A program made the position numbers and the translations under genes. Below, piece after piece: positions 54,510-63,747 of a stretch of DNA of 64,000 bases (positions are counted from its first letter, which is position 1; every line of letters starts with the position of its first letter). Source of the stretch: Pseudobacter ginsenosidimutans (GTDB lineage: Bacteria > Bacteroidota > Bacteroidia > Chitinophagales > Chitinophagaceae); assembly GCF_007970185.1 (NCBI RefSeq), contig NZ_CP042431.1:3100001-3164000 (forward strand). The letters run 5' to 3'. Below the pieces are notes generated by a model. It was not told the origin of the DNA. It worked only from the letters and a program-made list of their open reading frames with translations, and searched no databases.

Positions 54510-54611
54510 ATGTTCAAAAGCGGAATCATTAATATCATCTCTGTAGTCATCGCAATTATTATTGTGGTGGTGGTGATTATTATTCCCGGAACTCACGGAG
54601 GTGGTGCATAG
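54510..54611 (+). CDS. ilvL: ilv leader peptide (Ile/Val attenuator)
   Basis: A 33-codon ORF. Residues 6-25 are almost only Ile and Val (11 Ile, 6 Val; core SVVIAIIIVVVVIII) followed by PGTHGGGA, very like the IlvL leader of enterobacteria although this is another phylum. Downstream is a strong terminator. GGAGGTGG (54597-54604) can pair with CCGCCTCC (54645-54652), 8 bp with one G-T, destroying the terminator; a ribosome at the stop codon would cover GGAGGTGG, whereas one stalled on the early or middle Ile/Val codons would leave it free. This is the classic attenuation layout. Too short for ordinary gene finding. Confidence 0.88.
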   Translation: MFKSGIINIISVVIAIIIVVVVIIIPGTHGGGA

Positions 54612-54638
54612 CGATAACTAAAAAGTTTGAAGATACAT

Positions 54639-54675
54639 AGCGACCCGCCTCCCAAGAGGCGGGTCGCTTTTTTTT
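54639..54675 (+). terminator. ilv attenuator terminator
   Basis: Perfect 13-bp stem AGCGACCCGCCTC/GAGGCGGGTCGCT with tetraloop CCAA and eight T (54668-54675), 38 bases before ilvE. Confidence 0.93.
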
Positions 54676-54713
54676 ATGCTAACAAACGCTGGTCATTTTA
54701 AAAATCTGAAGTC

Positions 54714-55604
54714 ATGCCAACTTATTACAACCAGGATACCATTCTCTATTATAATGGAGAATACCTGAAAGCCGCCGAAGCCAAAACCGATCTGTACAGC
54801 CAGACCCTGCATTACGGGTACGGTGTATTTGAAGGAATCCGCTCTTACCGCACAGAGAGTGGCGAAACAAGGATCTTCAAGGCAGTTGAACATTATGAGA
54901 GGCTGAAAGCATCCGCTGAAGCGCTGAACCTGCCTTACTCCTGGAGTACCGATGAACTGATCGAAGCAACGTATGAAGTTCTGAAACGTAACGATCTTCA
55001 GAACGCATATATCCGCCCGCTGGTGTTTGCTCCTGCCAATATGGGCTTCAATCCGAATACCGAATCCAATATTGTGATCGCCGTTTGGGAAATGGGTTTG
55101 TTCCTGGGAGAAAAGAACCTTCGTGTTATGACCTCTCCCTGGCAAAGGCCCAACCCGCTTGGTTTCAAGATCCAGGCCAAGGCAACAGGCCATTATGTGA
55201 ATTCCATCCTCGCCAGCCAGGATGCCAAGGCCAAAGGCTTTGACGAAGCGCTGCTACTGGATATGAGCGGACATGTGGCTGAAGGTCCCGGAGCCAATAT
55301 GTTCTTTGAGAAAGACGGGATCGTATATACGCCATCGTTAGGAAATATCTTACCCGGCATCACTCGTGCAACAGTGATTGAAATGTGTGAAGAGCTTGGT
55401 ATCAAAGTAGAGGAGAAAAAAATTACACCGGCAGAACTGAGATCCGCTGACAGTGCATTCTTCTGCGGCACTGCAGCTGAAGTGGTAGGCTTTGAATCGA
55501 TAGACGACTACATCTTCCCGCAACCCTGGGAAAATTCCATTGGAAAGAAACTGCAAAAATTATATAAGGCAAAAGTCACAGAAGCCGGCGTAGCCGTCAG
55601 CTGA
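54714..55604 (+). CDS. ilvE: branched-chain amino-acid aminotransferase
   Basis: 296 residues, fold-type IV PLP enzyme: LHYGYGVFEGIRSYRTESG, IRPLVFAPANMGFNP, KATGHYVNSILASQDAKAKGFDEALLLD with the PLP Lys, and EGPGANMFFEKDG ... LPGITRATVIEM. Last step in Ile, Val and Leu synthesis. First gene after the attenuator. Confidence 0.96.
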   Translation: MPTYYNQDTILYYNGEYLKAAEAKTDLYSQTLHYGYGVFEGIRSYRTESGETRIFKAVEHYERLKASAEALNLPYSWSTDELIEATYEVLKRNDLQNAYIRPLVFAPANMGFNPNTESNIVIAVWEMGLFLGEKNLRVMTSPWQRPNPLGFKIQAKATGHYVNSILASQDAKAKGFDEALLLDMSGHVAEGPGANMFFEKDGIVYTPSLGNILPGITRATVIEMCEELGIKVEEKKITPAELRSADSAFFCGTAAEVVGFESIDDYIFPQPWENSIGKKLQKLYKAKVTEAGVAVS

Positions 55605-55708
55605 TGTAACGGAAAAGAACAATCGCGGGCCTCCACGGAGATCCCGGCGTGGCGCCGGTTCCAGGCCATCATTCTCGAACTCAGAAAACAAAACGATAAC
55701 AAAAAGCA

Positions 55709-57388
55709 ATGGCACTCAACAAATATTCACGCACCATCACTCAGGATGTAACGCAACCCGCGGCACAGGCAATGTTATATGGCATCGGATTAACGGATGA
55801 AGATCTTGCCAAGGCGCAGGTGGGCATCGTCAGCATGGGCTACGATGGCAATACCTGTAATATGCACCTCAACGATCTGGCGGCTATCGTCAAGAAAGGC
55901 GTATGGGCGCAGGACCTGGTAGGGCTAATCTTCAACACCATCGGTGTTAGCGATGGTATCAGCAATGGTACAGAAGGTATGCGTTATTCTCTCGTGAGCC
56001 GCGATATCATTGCGGATAGCATCGAGGCTGTTTGTGGCGCACAATATTATGATTCACTGATCGCCATTCCGGGTTGTGACAAGAATATGCCCGGTTCCAT
56101 CATCGCCATGGGAAGGCTGAACAGGCCCGCTATCATGGTGTATGGCGGCACTATCGCTCCGGGCCACTACAAAGGCCAGGACCTGAACATCGTTTCTGCA
56201 TTCGAAGCATTGGGACAGAAACTGGCAGGCAATTTATCCGAAGCGGATTTCAAAGGCATCATCCAGCATTCCTGTCCGGGTGCAGGCGCCTGCGGCGGCA
56301 TGTACACTGCCAATACCATGGCTTCAGCCATTGAAGCGCTGGGTATGAGCCTTCCGTATTCCTCTTCCAATCCTGCCCTCAGCGAAGAAAAGAAAGCCGA
56401 ATGTATCGAAGCAGGTAAAGCCATCCGTCTCCTTCTCGAAAAAGATATCAAGCCCTCCGATATCATGACGCGCAAGGCATTTGAAAATGCCATCGTTACC
56501 ATCATGGTCCTCGGCGGCAGCACCAACGCAGTACTCCACCTCATTGCCATGGCAAAGAGTGTAGGCGTTACCGTTACACAGGACGATTTTCAGGCAATCA
56601 GCAACAGGGTGCCAGTACTGGCCGATTTCAAACCCAGCGGCAAATACCTGATGCAGGACCTGCACAATCATGGAGGCGTTCCTTCCGTGATGAAGTACCT
56701 GCTGAAAAAAGGATTGCTGCATGGCGATTGTCTTACCGTTACCGGTAAAACCCTCGCAGAGAATCTTGAGTCAGTACCTGATCTCGATTTTGAAACACAG
56801 AAGATCATCGTTCCCCTCGAAACACCGCTCAAAGCCACCGGCCACCTGCAGATCCTTTACGGTAACCTGGCATCAGGCGGCAGCGTAGCCAAGATCAGCG
56901 GAAAAGAAGGTGAGTTCTTTGCTGGCCCTGCACGTGTGTTCGACGGAGAGTTCGAGCTGATCGCCGGTATCAACAGCGGCAAGATCCAGCACGGAGATGT
57001 AGTGGTGATCAGGAATGTTGGTCCGAAAGGAGCACCCGGTATGCCGGAAATGCTGAAGCCCACCTCTGCACTGATCGGTGCAGGACTTGGTAAAAGCATT
57101 GCCCTGATCACCGATGGAAGGTTCAGTGGAGGTACGCATGGATTTGTGGTAGGCCATATCACCCCCGAAGCTTATGAAGGTGGATTGATCGCACTGGTAC
57201 AGGATGATGATCCAATTGAACTGGATGCAGTGAAGAACACCATCACGCTGAAAGTGTCTGAAGAAGAGATCGAAAAAAGAAAAGCGGCCTGGAAACAGCC
57301 GGCATTGAAAGTAACAAAAGGAATTCTATTCAAATACGCGAAGAGTGTTAAGAATGCAGCGGAAGGATGTGTAACCGATGAAGCATAA
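55709..57388 (+). CDS. ilvD: dihydroxy-acid dehydratase
   Basis: 559 residues, standard length. Cluster and active-site motifs: [52 protein letters not shown] and [21 protein letters not shown]. Third step of the Ile/Val route. 104 bases after ilvE. Confidence 0.97.
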   Translation: MALNKYSRTITQDVTQPAAQAMLYGIGLTDEDLAKAQVGIVSMGYDGNTCNMHLNDLAAIVKKGVWAQDLVGLIFNTIGVSDGISNGTEGMRYSLVSRDIIADSIEAVCGAQYYDSLIAIPGCDKNMPGSIIAMGRLNRPAIMVYGGTIAPGHYKGQDLNIVSAFEALGQKLAGNLSEADFKGIIQHSCPGAGACGGMYTANTMASAIEALGMSLPYSSSNPALSEEKKAECIEAGKAIRLLLEKDIKPSDIMTRKAFENAIVTIMVLGGSTNAVLHLIAMAKSVGVTVTQDDFQAISNRVPVLADFKPSGKYLMQDLHNHGGVPSVMKYLLKKGLLHGDCLTVTGKTLAENLESVPDLDFETQKIIVPLETPLKATGHLQILYGNLASGGSVAKISGKEGEFFAGPARVFDGEFELIAGINSGKIQHGDVVVIRNVGPKGAPGMPEMLKPTSALIGAGLGKSIALITDGRFSGGTHGFVVGHITPEAYEGGLIALVQDDDPIELDAVKNTITLKVSEEEIEKRKAAWKQPALKVTKGILFKYAKSVKNAAEGCVTDEA

Positions 57389-57420
57389 TCAACTTAACCT
57401 CCAACATTAAAAAATAAATT

Positions 57421-59166
57421 ATGAGCACAACAACGGCAGCGCCCACACAGCCTACGGAAGAGAAAAAAGCCTCCACCACTACTGTCAGTGGTTCAGTAGC
57501 CGTGCTGGAGGCGATCATCGCAGAAGGGGTGGATACCATTTTTGGCTACCCCGGCGGCGCTATCATGCCTATCTATGATGCACTGTATGATTACCAGGAG
57601 AAACTGAAACATATCCTCGTTCGTCATGAGCAGGGTGGGATCCACGCTGCGCAAGGGTTTGCGAGAACATCCGGGAATGTGGGCGTGGTGTTTGCCACCA
57701 GTGGCCCCGGTGCTACCAACCTGGTGACTGGTCTGGCCGATGCCATGATAGACAGTACACCGGTGGTTGCCATCACCGGTCAGGTGTTTGCACACCTGCT
57801 GGGTACCGATGCCTTCCAGGAAACAGATGTGATCAATATCACTACTCCGGTTACCAAATGGAATTACCAGGTGACCGATGCAACGGAGATCCCGGCTGTA
57901 ATGGCGAAAGCTTTTTACATCGCACGCACCGGTCGCCCCGGTCCTGTATTGATCGATATCACGAAAAATGCACAACTGCAAAAATTCGATTACGAAGGAT
58001 ATACCAAATGCGAGCATATCCGCAGTTATCGTCCTAAACCGATCGTTCGCAAGGAGTACGTGAAAGAAGCAGCCGAACTGATCAATGCAGCAGAGAAGCC
58101 TTTCATTCTTTTTGGTCAGGGTGTGATCCTCGGTAAGGCAGAGCAGGAATTCAAGAAGTTCCTGGAGAAGAGCGGTATCCCCGCAGCCGCCACCATCATG
58201 GGTTTGAGCTCACTGCCAACTGATCATCCGCAGCACGTGGGTATGCTGGGTATGCACGGTAATTATGGTCCGAATGTACTCACCAATGAATGCGATGTAC
58301 TCATTGCTATCGGAATGCGCTTTGATGACCGTGTAACCGGCCGTCTCGACAAATACGCCAAGCAGGCGAAAGTGATCCATCTCGATATCGATCCCGCAGA
58401 AATCGATAAAAATGTAAAAGCAACCGTTCCTGTCTGGGGCGATTGTAAAGAAACATTACCACTGCTCACAGAGCTCATCGAACCAAAAGTATATCCGCAA
58501 TGGTTGCAGAAGTTCCGCGACTTTGAGCAGCAGGAAATAGATCAGTGTATTCATCCTGAGCTGCATCCTGAAACAGATATCCTCACAATGGGTGAAGTGA
58601 TCCGCGTGCTCAACGAGCTTACCGGCGGAGATGCAGTGGTGGTAACAGATGTAGGCCAGCACCAGATGGTAGCCTGCCGCTACGCGAAATTCACGCAGAG
58701 CCGCAGCAATATCACCAGTGGTGGATTGGGAACGATGGGCTTTGCATTACCTGCTGCTATCGGCGCCAAATTCGGTGCGCCGGATCGTACAGTGGTGGCC
58801 GTTATAGGAGATGGAGGCTTCCAGATGACATTGCAGGAGCTCGGCACTATCATGCAGAGTGGCATAGATGTGAAGATCCTCATCCTCAACAACGAGTTCC
58901 TCGGAATGGTGCGCCAGTGGCAGCAACTCTTCCACGACAAGCGCTATTCCTTTGTGAATATCACCAGTCCTGATTTTGTGGCCCTCGCAAAATCTTATTA
59001 TATCGATGGCTACCGCACCAGCGATCGTGCAGAACTGAGAGCTGCATTGCAAACCATGCTGGACCACAAGGGCTCTTACCTGCTGGAAGTGAAAGTAGGC
59101 AAGGAGAACAATGTGTTCCCGATGGTGCCACAGGGTTGCAGTGTAGCGGAGATCAGACTGAAATAA
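57421..59166 (+). CDS. ilvB: acetolactate synthase large subunit
   Basis: 581 residues. ThDP enzyme: FGYPGGAIMPIYDAL with the cofactor-activating Glu in LVRHEQGGIHAAQGFAR, FAD region GMRFDDRVTGRL, and the ThDP-Mg motif GDGGFQMTLQELGTIMQSGI...NN. First common step of Ile/Val synthesis; the catalytic partner of IlvN. The Thr-rich first 25 residues are an extension. Confidence 0.97.
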   Translation: MSTTTAAPTQPTEEKKASTTTVSGSVAVLEAIIAEGVDTIFGYPGGAIMPIYDALYDYQEKLKHILVRHEQGGIHAAQGFARTSGNVGVVFATSGPGATNLVTGLADAMIDSTPVVAITGQVFAHLLGTDAFQETDVINITTPVTKWNYQVTDATEIPAVMAKAFYIARTGRPGPVLIDITKNAQLQKFDYEGYTKCEHIRSYRPKPIVRKEYVKEAAELINAAEKPFILFGQGVILGKAEQEFKKFLEKSGIPAAATIMGLSSLPTDHPQHVGMLGMHGNYGPNVLTNECDVLIAIGMRFDDRVTGRLDKYAKQAKVIHLDIDPAEIDKNVKATVPVWGDCKETLPLLTELIEPKVYPQWLQKFRDFEQQEIDQCIHPELHPETDILTMGEVIRVLNELTGGDAVVVTDVGQHQMVACRYAKFTQSRSNITSGGLGTMGFALPAAIGAKFGAPDRTVVAVIGDGGFQMTLQELGTIMQSGIDVKILILNNEFLGMVRQWQQLFHDKRYSFVNITSPDFVALAKSYYIDGYRTSDRAELRAALQTMLDHKGSYLLEVKVGKENNVFPMVPQGCSVAEIRLK

Positions 59167-59191
59167 AAACAGGACCATTCAATTCAAACGT

Positions 59192-59788
59192 ATGTCAACT
59201 TCGAAACAGGAATTCACAGTAACAGTATATACCGAAAACCAGATCGGCCTGCTCAACCGCATTGCCATCATGTTTTCACGCAGGAAAATAAATGTTGAAA
59301 GCCTCAACACTTCACCCAGTGAAGTGGATGGGATCCATCGCTTCACCATCGTGATCAATGAATTCGAGGAGGTGGTGAAGAAGCTGGTACGCCAGATCGA
59401 GAAGCAGGTGGAAGTATTGCGCGCCTACTACAATACCGGCGACGAGATCGTATGGCAGGAACTGGCCATGTACAAGGTTCCTACAGACGAGATCGCAGAA
59501 AAAGTAAAAGTGGAAAGGCTGCTCCGCGAGTACGGTGCACGCGCTGTTGTGATCCGTAAGGATTACACCGTGTTTGAGACCACTGGTCACCGCGAAGAGA
59601 CCGATAAGCTCATCTCCGTACTGGAACCTTATGGGCTCATCGAGTTCGTAAGGAGTGCACGTGTGGCCATCATCAAGGCCAGCAGCGGCTTCCACGAAAA
59701 GCTGAAAGAATTTGAAGAAACCGTTCCCAGCGAAGAAGTGGTGGAGAACGAGTTCCTCAATCGCAATGACGAAGTATTCACAATGTAA
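59192..59788 (+). CDS. ilvN: acetolactate synthase regulatory subunit
   Basis: 198 residues with an N-terminal ACT domain (FTVTVYTENQIGLLNRIAIMF) and the C-terminal ALS_ss_C domain (VEVLRAYYNTGDEIVWQELAMYKV ... EVTGHREETDK-like TTGHREETDKLISVL). Confers valine feedback on IlvB. 25 bases after ilvB. Confidence 0.95.
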   Translation: MSTSKQEFTVTVYTENQIGLLNRIAIMFSRRKINVESLNTSPSEVDGIHRFTIVINEFEEVVKKLVRQIEKQVEVLRAYYNTGDEIVWQELAMYKVPTDEIAEKVKVERLLREYGARAVVIRKDYTVFETTGHREETDKLISVLEPYGLIEFVRSARVAIIKASSGFHEKLKEFEETVPSEEVVENEFLNRNDEVFTM

Positions 59789-59838
59789 TTTCTATAACAA
59801 GCAACCAAGCTTTCTAACAACCATAAACAATTACGACA

Positions 59839-60918
59839 ATGGCAAAACTCAATTTCGGCGGTGTTGAAGAAAATGTAGTAACCCGCGAAGAATTTCCTCT
59901 GGCCAAAGCGCAGTCAATCTTAAAGGATGAAGTAGTGGCCGTGATCGGTTACGGTGTGCAAGGTCCCGGACAAGCCCTCAATCAAAAAGACAATGGTGTG
60001 AATGTGATTGTAGGCCAGCGCAAGAATTCAAAAAGCTGGGATAAAGCCGTTCGTGATGGTTTTGTTCCCGGTGAAACCCTCTTCGAGATCGAAGAAGCGC
60101 TGCAACGCGGAACCGTGATCTGCTATCTGCTCAGCGATGCTGCACAGATCGCCATGTGGCCTACAGTAAAGAAATATCTGACTCCCGGCAAAGCCCTGTA
60201 TTTCTCTCATGGCTTCGGTATCACTTATAATGATCAGACCGGTATCATTCCTCCTGCTGATGTGGACGTGTTCCTCGTAGCGCCCAAAGGTTCCGGTACA
60301 TCACTCCGCAGGATGTTCCTGCAGGGCCGTGGTCTGAACAGCTCATACGCTATCTTCCAGGATGCAACAGGCCGCGCTTTTGAAAGAGTGGTGGCGCTGG
60401 GCATCGCTATCGGTAGCGGTTACCTGTTTGAAACTGATTTCAGGAAAGAAGTATTCTCCGATCTTACTGGTGAGCGCGGCACCCTGATGGGCGCTATCCA
60501 GGGCATCTTCGCTGCACAGTACGAAGTGCTGCGCAAAAAAGGTCACACGCCATCTGAAGCATTCAACGAAACTGTTGAAGAGCTCACACAATCCCTGATG
60601 CCATTGGTGGCTGAGAACGGAATGGACTGGATGTATGCCAACTGTTCTACCACTGCTCAACGCGGTGCACTGGACTGGTGGAAAAAATTCCGCGACGCTA
60701 CACTGCCTGTATTCACTGAGCTGTATGAGAGTGTGGCAGCTGGTAAAGAAGCAGCCCGTTCTATCAGCAGCAACAGCCAGGTTGATTATCGTGAGAAACT
60801 GGAAGCAGAACTGAAAGAGCTCCGCGAAAGCGAACTGTGGCAAGCCGGTAAAACAGTGCGCAGTCTGCGTCCTGAAAACCAGGCGGCGCAACCTGCAAAA
60901 GCAGTAGCGGCCAATTAA
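59839..60918 (+). CDS. ilvC: ketol-acid reductoisomerase
   Basis: 359 residues: Rossmann motif VIGYGVQGPGQALNQKDNG with VGQRKNSKSWDKA (Arg/Lys/Ser-rich beta2-loop, NADPH type), LAPKG-like LVAPKGSGTSLRRMF, and metal-binding DLTGERGTLMGAIQGIFAAQYE. Class I length plus a short extension. 50 bases after ilvN; a structured 283-base spacer separates it from ilvA. Confidence 0.96.
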   Translation: MAKLNFGGVEENVVTREEFPLAKAQSILKDEVVAVIGYGVQGPGQALNQKDNGVNVIVGQRKNSKSWDKAVRDGFVPGETLFEIEEALQRGTVICYLLSDAAQIAMWPTVKKYLTPGKALYFSHGFGITYNDQTGIIPPADVDVFLVAPKGSGTSLRRMFLQGRGLNSSYAIFQDATGRAFERVVALGIAIGSGYLFETDFRKEVFSDLTGERGTLMGAIQGIFAAQYEVLRKKGHTPSEAFNETVEELTQSLMPLVAENGMDWMYANCSTTAQRGALDWWKKFRDATLPVFTELYESVAAGKEAARSISSNSQVDYREKLEAELKELRESELWQAGKTVRSLRPENQAAQPAKAVAAN

Positions 60919-60948
60919 GATTTTTTGCAAGGGTTATGCGGCGGCTGC

Positions 60949-61020
60949 CTGTGGCCAGCCTGCGGAATGGGGGGCTTCAGACCCCGGACCAACGGAACTG
61001 TTCACGGCAGTTGTCCGCCC
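60949..61020. other. imperfect GC-rich hairpin in the ilvC-ilvA spacer
   Basis: GGCGG and CTGCC on the left pair with GGCAG and CCGCC on the right, enclosing GGGG-CTTCAGA-CCCC. No T-run. Function unknown. Confidence 0.4.
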
Positions 61021-61052
61021 CGCCCCTGCAATGATTGATGTAGTTTCGGAGA

Positions 61053-61160
61053 GCAGTCGCTCGCGTCCCCGCGAGTGACATTTATTGGCTCGCCTCTGGC
61101 GGGCACCGTGTCGCCGGAGGCGACAAAATAGTTGTCACTCGCGGGGACGCGAGCGACTGC
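61053..61160. repeat. 28-bp perfect inverted repeat, MITE- or REP-like
   Basis: Arms 61053-61080 and 61133-61160 are perfect inverted repeats of 28 bp. Each arm also contains CTCGCG/CGCGAG, and the 52-nt centre has its own stem (TCGCCTC/GAGGCGA). GC-rich compared with its surroundings. An apparent start of ilvA inside it is a chance extension. Confidence 0.7.
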
Positions 61161-61201
61161 ACCCAAAAATGGCGGGCAGGCGCCTGAACCTGCAACAAAA
61201 C

Positions 61202-62458
61202 ATGAGCACTACTACAAACCTGATGGCGGCCCTCGAATTCCACAAAGCGGCTATGCGCCTGCGCAAAGTGGTGAACAGAACGCCCCTTCAGTATTCGCAT
61301 AATCTAAGCCGTAAGTACGGGGCCCAGGTATATCTCAAGCGTGAGGATCTGCAGGTGGTGCGCTCCTACAAACTGCGCGGCGCCTACAATATGATGAGCA
61401 GCCTTGAACCGGGGGAAATGTCCAAAGGCGTGGTATGCGCAAGCGCCGGTAACCATGCACAGGGATTTGCTTTCTCCTGTAAAAGACTCAACGTGAAAGG
61501 TGTGGTGTTCATGCCCATCATTACACCCAATCAGAAGGTTTCACAAACCAAGATGTTCGGGGAAGATAATATCGAGATCAGGCTCGTTGGCGATACCTTC
61601 GACGATTGCGCTGCAGCAGCACGCGCATTCACTGAAGCCAATGGCATGACCTTCATCCCGCCATTTGATGATCTGCGCATCATTGAAGGACAGGGAACCG
61701 TAGGGCTGGAGATCCTGGAAGACCAGAGCGAAGTGGATTTCCTCTTTGTGCCCGTTGGCGGCGGCGGCCTCAGCGCCGGTGTTGGGTCTTACTTCAAAAC
61801 CTATTCACCCAAAACAAAGATCATTGGCCTGGAGCCGGAAGGTGCACCCAGCATGAAACAGGCGCTGGAAGCAGGTCACCCGGTAACGCTTGATAATATC
61901 GAAAGATTTGTAGACGGCGCTGCCGTGAAAAGAGTAGGGGAGATCACCTTCGAACTATGCCGGGAAGTGCTCAGCGAAATGCACCTGGTGCCGGAAGGAA
62001 AAGTTTGTTCCACTATTCTCAAACTTTATAACGAAGATGCGATTGTGGTAGAGCCCGCAGGAGCACTCAGCATTGCTGCGCTGGACGACTATGCTGCACA
62101 GATCAAAGGGAAGACCGTGGTTTGCGTAGTGAGTGGCAGCAACAATGATATCGACCGCATGCAGGAGATCAAGGAACGCAGCCTTCAGTACGAAGGACTG
62201 AAACATTATTTCCTCATCCGGTTTGCCCAAAGGCCCGGCGCGCTGAAAGAATTTGTGAATCATGTACTGGGACAAGAAGACGATATCACCAGGTTTGAAT
62301 ATTATCAGAAACACAATAAGGAAACCGGACCTGCTTTGGTTGGGATCGAGCTCCGGAAGCGGGAAGATTATGATGCATTGCTGAAGAACATGCAGCAATA
62401 CCAGATCAATTACACTGAGCTGAACAAAGACGATACGCTCTTCGGATATCTGGTGTAA
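61202..62458 (+). CDS. ilvA: threonine ammonia-lyase, biosynthetic-like short form
   Basis: 418 residues from ATG 61202; the frame is open from 61085 but that part is a hairpin, not protein. PLP site VVRSYKLRGAYNMM with the Lys, SAGNHAQGFAFSCK, PVGGGGLSAGVGSYF, and one C-terminal ACT-like domain (LKHYFLIRFAQRPGALKEF ... GYLV). Makes 2-oxobutanoate for isoleucine. The neighbouring ilv genes argue for the biosynthetic role. Ends the ilv operon. Confidence 0.94.
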   Translation: MSTTTNLMAALEFHKAAMRLRKVVNRTPLQYSHNLSRKYGAQVYLKREDLQVVRSYKLRGAYNMMSSLEPGEMSKGVVCASAGNHAQGFAFSCKRLNVKGVVFMPIITPNQKVSQTKMFGEDNIEIRLVGDTFDDCAAAARAFTEANGMTFIPPFDDLRIIEGQGTVGLEILEDQSEVDFLFVPVGGGGLSAGVGSYFKTYSPKTKIIGLEPEGAPSMKQALEAGHPVTLDNIERFVDGAAVKRVGEITFELCREVLSEMHLVPEGKVCSTILKLYNEDAIVVEPAGALSIAALDDYAAQIKGKTVVCVVSGSNNDIDRMQEIKERSLQYEGLKHYFLIRFAQRPGALKEFVNHVLGQEDDITRFEYYQKHNKETGPALVGIELRKREDYDALLKNMQQYQINYTELNKDDTLFGYLV

Positions 62459-62525
62459 CAGGTTCTCTGGATAAAGGCAGGATTTAGTGTTGTAATAACA
62501 CAATAAAAAAATTTTCGGGAAGTAT

Positions 62526-62555
62526 ATGAATCCACGAGATTCATGTATATATTTG
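62526..62555 (+). promoter_or_regulatory. promoter with overlapping palindrome, before the SAM riboswitch
   Basis: ATGAATC-CACGA-GATTCAT (62526-62544) stands just upstream of TATATTTG (62548-62555), an exact -7 box. A repressor on this palindrome would block initiation, adding to the riboswitch control. Confidence 0.5.
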
Positions 62556-62573
62556 CCACGTTCTAAGGAATAA

Positions 62574-62714
62574 CTTATCAAGAAAGGCAGAGGGAAACGG
62601 GCCCGATGACGCCTTGACAACCTTCCAACAGAGCAGACATAGTGCATCGTCGTTTGTATAACTGTTGGAAAAGGTGCCAATTCCTACCCCCTGCCATGAT
62701 GGGGGAAAGATAAG
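62574..62714 (+). ncRNA. SAM-I (S-box) riboswitch
   Basis: P1 CTTATC/GATAAG (62574-62579 with 62709-62714). Core features of SAM-I in order: AGAAAGGCAGAGGGA, GGCCCGATGACGCC-type kink-turn and pseudoknot region, TTGACAACC, a P3 helix CCTTCCAACAG/CTGTTGGAAAAGG, the conserved GGTGCCAATTCC joining strand and P4 CCCC/GGGG before GAAAGATAAG. The 5' GATGAC in place of the more usual GATGAA is a small deviation. It should switch off transcription when SAM is abundant. Confidence 0.92.
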
Positions 62715-62769
62715 TCAGAGTATAGCTTTGAATGGTGAATATGCCTGTATGGGCATTCCTATATAATTG

Positions 62770-62804
62770 AAGCTCGTCTGACTATATATCAGATGAGCTT
62801 TTTT
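62770..62804 (+). terminator. riboswitch expression-platform terminator
   Basis: 12-bp stem AAGCTCGTCTGA/TCAGATGAGCTT (one G-T), loop CTATATA, six T. An alternative antiterminator exists: 62713-62719 (AGTCAGA) with 62777-62783 (TCTGACT) and 62724-62728 (AGCTT) with 62770-62774 (AAGCT). It borrows the last bases of P1, so P1 and terminator go together. Confidence 0.88.
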
Positions 62805-62892
62805 GTTTGCGCCTCCTCTGAAACCCAGTACCGGGCGCTTACATGTACGTTTGTTTAATAGTAGATTTTCTCATGTGACCGTTTGGTCTAAC

Positions 62893-62925
62893 CAGGGATT
62901 GTTTTTACTTTCCCTGCTTTTTTTT
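62893..62925 (+). terminator. second terminator behind the riboswitch
   Basis: CAGGGA/TCCCTG stem (62893-62898 with 62911-62916), 12-nt loop, then eight T. Short stem, moderate support. Between it and the first terminator no gene is seen. Confidence 0.45.
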
Positions 62926-63037
62926 AGAACCGCATTCACGTAGGGACAGTTGTAACAGGTTATTACACTTTGGTCAGGGTAATACGATGTTTCAAAGCGA
63001 AACAAAGGGCAAGTACTTTGCTTTAACTGTCTGAGCT

Positions 63038-63613
63038 ATGAGAGAACAATATCGTCAACTGTATGAAAAAATGCTGGTTGAGATGGAAGACTGCGGTAAA
63101 CGGTATGCCACTGAGAAAGAACAGATCGAATGCTGCTTTCAAACTTGCGAACGTAACTGGAATGCCTTACTGCAACTGCTGGATCATCGCCAGTTCCGCA
63201 CCATCAATGATGAGATCTGGTTCTTCAAAACAGTGAAGCCGGCCTTTACCGGAATGCTGGAATACTTTGCACTGGTGTATAAAGCTGCGTTGTTCCACCC
63301 GGAATCAGGCAGCGATGTACAGGAGATCAGTAATTTCTGGAGAAAAGAGCTACGCCACGCCGAAAAATTCCTCGAAGAGAACGAACAATTCTATCACTAT
63401 TACAAGACGGGCAGAACTGAAATGGACGAAGTTTATTTTGTCCGTACAGTCCATCCGCAAGATCCCTCTGTGCCCGTTGCATACAGAAGTCATCACGGGA
63501 CCATCTCCTTTCACAACAACTCTTCCCACGACGGCCTGTTCGCCGCCATCCAGGCCCGCGACAAATACCTCAGCTACGTAAAACGAAAAATTCAAACGGT
63601 TGAATCACAGTAA
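63038..63613 (+). CDS. RteC-domain protein
   Basis: 191 residues matching the RteC type: DEIWFFKTVKPAFTGMLEYF in the first half and FYHYYKTGRTEMDEVYFVR in the second; cytoplasmic and helical. RteC regulates excision of Bacteroides conjugative transposons, but stand-alone RteC-domain proteins are frequent in related genomes. No other transposon gene is in view. It lies 233 bases beyond the SAM-riboswitch terminator, possibly with its own promoter. Confidence 0.7.
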   Translation: MREQYRQLYEKMLVEMEDCGKRYATEKEQIECCFQTCERNWNALLQLLDHRQFRTINDEIWFFKTVKPAFTGMLEYFALVYKAALFHPESGSDVQEISNFWRKELRHAEKFLEENEQFYHYYKTGRTEMDEVYFVRTVHPQDPSVPVAYRSHHGTISFHNNSSHDGLFAAIQARDKYLSYVKRKIQTVESQ

Positions 63614-63747
63614 GTTTGATGTTGTGCCGCTATTTTTTTAGTTAAACCTGCATACTGCCATAGGGGTAAGCCATTTTCCGGTTGTCATATTAATAAAGGT
63701 CAATTGGGCGAAGCAGTTATCTTTGGCGCCAGATTTCAAAATCTACG

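Noticed and set aside
61085-61201. N-terminal extension of ilvA
   Set aside because: It falls inside the 28-bp inverted repeat and translates to Arg-rich nonsense; ATG 61202 gives the normal N-terminus.
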